From NCBI RefSeq assembly GCF_000212395.1, contig NC_015499.1, positions 1,834,866 to 1,898,865 of the forward strand: a stretch of DNA of 64,000 bases, given 5' to 3'. This DNA comes from Thermodesulfobium narugense DSM 14796 (GTDB lineage: Bacteria; Thermodesulfobiota; Thermodesulfobiia; Thermodesulfobiales; Thermodesulfobiaceae). The notes beneath the pieces were generated by a model. That model made no database searches. It was not told the origin of the DNA and saw only the letters and a program-made list of their open reading frames with translations. Below are positions 61,346 to 64,000 of the stretch, one piece after another. Numbering within the stretch: the first letter of the stretch is position 1; the number at the start of each line of letters is the position of its first letter. The position numbers and the translations under genes were made by a program.

Positions 61346-61969
61346 TCAAAATTTGACCAGCAAAAACTTTCTTGTCCCGAACCCTTCTGGCAAGGTATAA
61401 TTAAATACTTCGTAATTAAATTTTTCTAAAATAGAGTTATCAAAAGTTTTCCCTATCCATAATCCGACAGTAAGATTATGTTGTTTTTTTAAAGTTAAAA
61501 ACATTTTTTTCAAAGGAAAGGTTGCTCTTGAAATTACTCTCTCAGGAATTTCTTTTAAATTTTCAAGTCTCTCTTGAAAAACAATAGCATTTTTTATATC
61601 AAGTTCTAAAATTACGCCTTCAAGAAAGATAACTCTTTTATATTTCGGCTCCAATAATATCCACAAACTTTCAGGAAAGCAAATTGACAAAATTAAACCA
61701 GGAATTCCTGCTCCCGTTCCAATATCGAGAAACTCTTTTGTACTGAAAAAATCAGGACATAATACAGTCGGAAATAAAGAATCATATACATGTTTAAAGA
61801 AAAATTCTTCAACAGAATTAAACGAAACTAAGGAGTGTCTTTTGTTGTATAAAAAAAGCTTTTCTGAATATAGCGAAATTTCATCTAAATATTTAGTAAA
61901 ATTAGACAAATATTTTTTAAACAATAAATTAAATTTCTGACCATCGAAAAATATATCATCTTTTATCAT
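61346..61969 (-). CDS. rsmG: 16S rRNA (guanine-527-N7) methyltransferase
   Basis: 207 residues. KHVYDSLFP (near 55), the SAM site FLDIGTGAGIPGLILSICFP (near 75) and VISRATFPLKKMF (near 143) match RsmG/GidB. Methylates 16S rRNA G527. ATG 61969 overlaps the jag stop by 14 nt. TTG 61984 is also in frame. Neither has a clear ribosome site, suggesting translational coupling. Confidence 0.94.
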   Translation of the reverse strand: MIKDDIFFDGQKFNLLFKKYLSNFTKYLDEISLYSEKLFLYNKRHSLVSFNSVEEFFFKHVYDSLFPTVLCPDFFSTKEFLDIGTGAGIPGLILSICFPESLWILLEPKYKRVIFLEGVILELDIKNAIVFQERLENLKEIPERVISRATFPLKKMFLTLKKQHNLTVGLWIGKTFDNSILEKFNYEVFNYTLPEGFGTRKFLLVKF

Positions 61970-62594
61970 TATTGACTGGTTCAATTACTATGTGTCTACT
62001 TCTACCTGAGCCAACGCTATAAACGGCAAGATCGCTACGTTTTGAAAGATAGACGTGAATTACTTTTCTTTCATGTGCTGGCAGTGGTAAAAATTCAACT
62101 TTTCTCTTATATTTAATACATTTTTTTACAAGCTTGTCAGAAAGCTCGTATAAAAATGAGGTTCTGTCTTTCCAATAATTATTGATATCAAGATTAATTT
62201 GATAGTTATTAAAATTAATTTTTGCTATCCTATTTAGCAAAAACTCTATAGACTTTAAAATTAACCCGTGTCTACCTATAAGACAACCTAAATTTTCACC
62301 TCTTACATCTACATAAAAGGTGTTCTCATTAAGATTAAAATCTATAGAAAAATTACTGCTTGGAATTTCTTTTACTAAAGATTTTATTACCTTAGAAATC
62401 AATTCATCAATGGTGGGAGTGTATCTTAAAATTATCTTCGCCTCTTTTGAGCCTATACCTAATAAACCCTTTTTCGGCTGTTCTAAAACTTCATAGTCAT
62501 ATTTAAAATCCTCATCAATACCAAGTAGTTCAAGACCTTTTTTAATAGCTTCTTCTTGACTTTTAGCACTAACAAGTATTTCTTTAACCATCAT
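61956..62594 (-). CDS. jag: Jag/KhpB (SpoIIIJ-associated) RNA-binding protein
   Basis: 212 residues. Jag-N domain (VKEILVSAKSQEEAIKKGLE, about 3-55, with GLLGIGSKEA), KH domain with GCLIGRHGLILKSIEFLLN (near 112) and R3H domain with LPLPAHERKVIHVYL (about 175). Binds RNA and acts with KhpA in cell-envelope control in Firmicutes. It starts 4 nt inside yidC's end. Two ATGs are adjacent; either may serve. Confidence 0.95.
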   Translation of the reverse strand: MMVKEILVSAKSQEEAIKKGLELLGIDEDFKYDYEVLEQPKKGLLGIGSKEAKIILRYTPTIDELISKVIKSLVKEIPSSNFSIDFNLNENTFYVDVRGENLGCLIGRHGLILKSIEFLLNRIAKINFNNYQINLDINNYWKDRTSFLYELSDKLVKKCIKYKRKVEFLPLPAHERKVIHVYLSKRSDLAVYSVGSGRSRHIVIEPVNNDKR

Positions 62595-63235
62595 GCATGT
62601 TTTCTCATTACTATAAATGATTGTATGATACCAATTATATTAGAAACGTTCCAATAAATTAATATTCCTGCAGGAAATTGAATAGATATAAAGCCCAAAA
62701 AAAGCGGCATTATTAAAAGCATCTGCCTTTGCATCCTATCAGCGGTATTTGTAGTAATCTTTTGTTGAATATAAGTCGTTATCATAAGTAAAGCAGGCAA
62801 AATATAAAATGGGTCCTTTTCAGTTATATCATTAATCCATAAAAAGTTAACTGCCGAATGCGTTTGTTCGATAATACTTTTTAATTCAGGGCTGAGTAAA
62901 AAATAATAAAAAGCAATAAGGATAGGCAATTGAATAAGCATAGGCAAACATCCACCAAAAGGATTTATCTTGTTGTTTTTATAAAAAGCTACCATTTCCG
63001 TTTGAAGTCTTTGTGGATCAGATTTATACTTCTCTTGAAGTTCTTTAATTTTGGGTTGAAGTTTTTGCATTTTTTTCATCTGATCAAGAGATATATGATT
63101 AAGAGGCCACAACAAAGCTCTAATTAAAAGGGTAATAAGGATAATAACCAAACCAAAATCATGCAAAAAACTTAATAAAGAATAAAAAATAGGATGAAAA
63201 ACGTTAGTGTCAAACCAGCTAAAAAAGGAATTCAC
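62591..63235 (-). CDS. yidC: YidC/SpoIIIJ membrane protein insertase
   Basis: 214 residues, the short form without the large periplasmic domain of Proteobacteria. TM segments at about 10-45, 95-115, 140-160 and 170-205. FGLVIILITLLIRALLWPLN carries the conserved hydrophilic-groove Arg (near 39), then a coiled cytoplasmic loop (MKKMQKLQPKIKELQEKYK). GTG 63235 overlaps the yidD stop by one base (TAGTG) and has AGGAG 10 nt upstream. No lipobox is seen, although SpoIIIJ proteins often have one. Confidence 0.96.
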   Translation of the reverse strand: MNSFFSWFDTNVFHPIFYSLLSFLHDFGLVIILITLLIRALLWPLNHISLDQMKKMQKLQPKIKELQEKYKSDPQRLQTEMVAFYKNNKINPFGGCLPMLIQLPILIAFYYFLLSPELKSIIEQTHSAVNFLWINDITEKDPFYILPALLMITTYIQQKITTNTADRMQRQMLLIMPLFLGFISIQFPAGILIYWNVSNIIGIIQSFIVMRKHA

Positions 63236-63489
63236 TATTTCATTTCTCCTCTCGAACTAATAGTTTTTTCTGGAACCGGATCATAACCACCTCGATTAAA
63301 AGGATGACATCTTAATATTCTTTTTGTTGCTAAAAAACTGCCTTTTAAGGGCCCAAACCTTGAAATAGCAATAATTGCATACTCAGAACAAGTAGGATAA
63401 AATATACAGCTTCTTCCCTTTAGAGGGGAGATAAATTTTTGATAAAATCTTATTAAAAAAATTAAGAAGTAGCCTACATACTTTTGCAT
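63235..63489 (-). CDS. yidD: YidD membrane protein insertion efficiency factor
   Basis: 84 residues. The family pattern [26 protein letters not shown] (about 13-38) and [17 protein letters not shown] (near 58) is complete, with the three conserved Cys. Amphipathic inner-membrane-associated protein acting near YidC. Its start overlaps the rnpA end by 16 nt. Confidence 0.97.
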   Translation of the reverse strand: MQKYVGYFLIFLIRFYQKFISPLKGRSCIFYPTCSEYAIIAISRFGPLKGSFLATKRILRCHPFNRGGYDPVPEKTISSRGEMK

Positions 63490-63803
63490 AACTCTTCTAA
63501 TTCTTTTAAAACCTCACTTTTGTTTTTTTTAGAGAAAGGCCTTTTTACTAAAAATATCATATCAAAAAAAACTTTTTTGTCAGCTTTATATATAAATTCT
63601 TTTATAAAAAAACCCTTAACGAATCTTTTCATATAATTTCTCATAACTGATCTTTTCGTAACCTTCTTAGATACAATAACACAAATCCTAAAATATTGAG
63701 AAGGCCGATAAAAAAGGGTGAAAAAAAGGCCTTCTCTTCTTTTAGAATTAAATATTTTCATTATTTCCTGTGAACTATTCAGTAAAACTTTTTTACTAAG
63801 CAC
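63474..63803 (-). CDS. rnpA: Ribonuclease P protein component
   Basis: 109 residues. The RNR-type motif is present in the variant form [20 protein letters not shown] (about 45-64), where R(S)VMRN replaces the usual A-V-x-RN. The following helix-strand ends in DMIFLVKRP. Binds M1 RNA to process pre-tRNAs. GTG 63803 lies inside the end of rpmH (8-nt overlap), the normal arrangement. Confidence 0.95.
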   Translation of the reverse strand: MLSKKVLLNSSQEIMKIFNSKRREGLFFTLFYRPSQYFRICVIVSKKVTKRSVMRNYMKRFVKGFFIKEFIYKADKKVFFDMIFLVKRPFSKKNKSEVLKELEELCKSM

Positions 63804-63939
63804 TAACAGTAAGTTTATGTCTACCTTTCATTCTTCTCGCCTTAATAACCTTTCTACCTGCCTTAGTACTCATTCTGCTAAGAAAACCGTGTACTCTAAA
63901 CTTTTTTCTAACTTTTGGTTGATAAGTTCTTTTTGACAT
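63796..63939 (-). CDS. rpmH: Ribosomal protein L34
   Basis: 47 residues, beginning [20 protein letters not shown] and containing [20 protein letters not shown]: complete and typical L34. GAGGTGG lies 5 nt before ATG 63939. It is the first gene of the rpmH-rnpA-yidD-yidC-jag-rsmG run. In most bacteria dnaA and oriC lie just beyond, off the right edge. The remaining 61 bases hold its AT-rich leader and no further gene. Confidence 0.98.
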   Translation of the reverse strand: MSKRTYQPKVRKKFRVHGFLSRMSTKAGRKVIKARRMKGRHKLTVSA

Positions 63940-64000
63940 AATTACCACCTCAAACCTATTTAGAATTTAGAATATTTACGATAACCTATCTATGATAAAA

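Overview
The window is AT-rich bacterial chromosome with short intergenic gaps, long same-strand runs and very frequent 1-4 base gene overlaps. Many genes start with TTG behind a strong AGGAGG-type site (alaS, metK, fliK, bioA, ndk, trpB, clc and others). The gene set describes a diderm (LptA, an LptF/G-type permease, GmhA), flagellated, probably anaerobic bacterium (FeoAB, ModABC, MoeA, DsrE-like protein). Several arrangements are Firmicutes-like (FlbD, FliY, the TIGR02530-type flagellar protein, rpmH-rnpA-yidD-yidC-jag). This mix is what I would expect of a Thermodesulfobium-like thermophilic sulfate reducer, but that assignment is an inference and was not checked. The right edge (rpmH, rnpA, yidD, yidC, jag, rsmG) and the nearby parAB genes with two parS-like palindromes place this end close to the replication origin.

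Layout, left to right. 1-3.9 kb: end of an endonuclease III-like gene, an EmrAB-type efflux pair and a universal stress protein. 3.9-12.5 kb: alaS, then one leftward operon joining LPS export (lptA, lptF/G) to DUF3084, NfeD protease, slipin and nitroreductase genes. 12.4-15 kb: ferrous iron uptake (small Cys-rich membrane protein, feoA, feoB). 15-18.2 kb: comF, metK and a secreted protein of unknown function. 18.4-23.2 kb: a soluble PocR-domain chemoreceptor, a tandem HdeA-like protein, a DsrE-like protein and two molybdopterin genes. 23.4-24.5 kb: thiM and acyP. 24.5-32.7 kb: flagellar hook, motor and switch operon (fliK-flgD-TIGR02530-flgE-flgG-like-flbD-motA-fliM-fliY), without motB and fliL. 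32.8-36.4 kb: gmhA, a large glycosyltransferase and two tandem small genes read through an in-frame UGA. 36.5-39.7 kb: a TPR protein, a Tat-exported membrane protein and an NhaC-type antiporter. 39.7-46.2 kb: biotin genes (bioA-bioD rightward; bioF, an esterase gene and bioC leftward). 46.2-50.2 kb: ndk, parB, parA, a NIF3-like gene and a double Usp. 50.4-56.8 kb: complete trpEGDCFBA operon. 57-61 kb: ClC channel and modABC. 61.1-64 kb: two tRNAs and the origin-proximal genes.

The strongest unusual signal is at 35797-36367. Two adjacent paralogous genes each carry an in-frame TGA at codon 32 within a Cys-x-x-TGA motif. In both, a hairpin with the same AGUUA loop follows exactly 23 nt after the TGA. 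This fits a pair of selenocysteine proteins that ordinary gene calling misses or splits. The second signal is a 1476-bp insertion sequence with 25-bp TGT...ACA ends and a 17-bp target duplication. It splits a biotin-operon esterase (BioH/BioG role) whose two halves rejoin exactly in frame. Other points of interest are the parS-like pair, candidate operators on the feo and emrAB promoters, the tandem HdeA-like protein, the structured leader of modA, and the missing motB.
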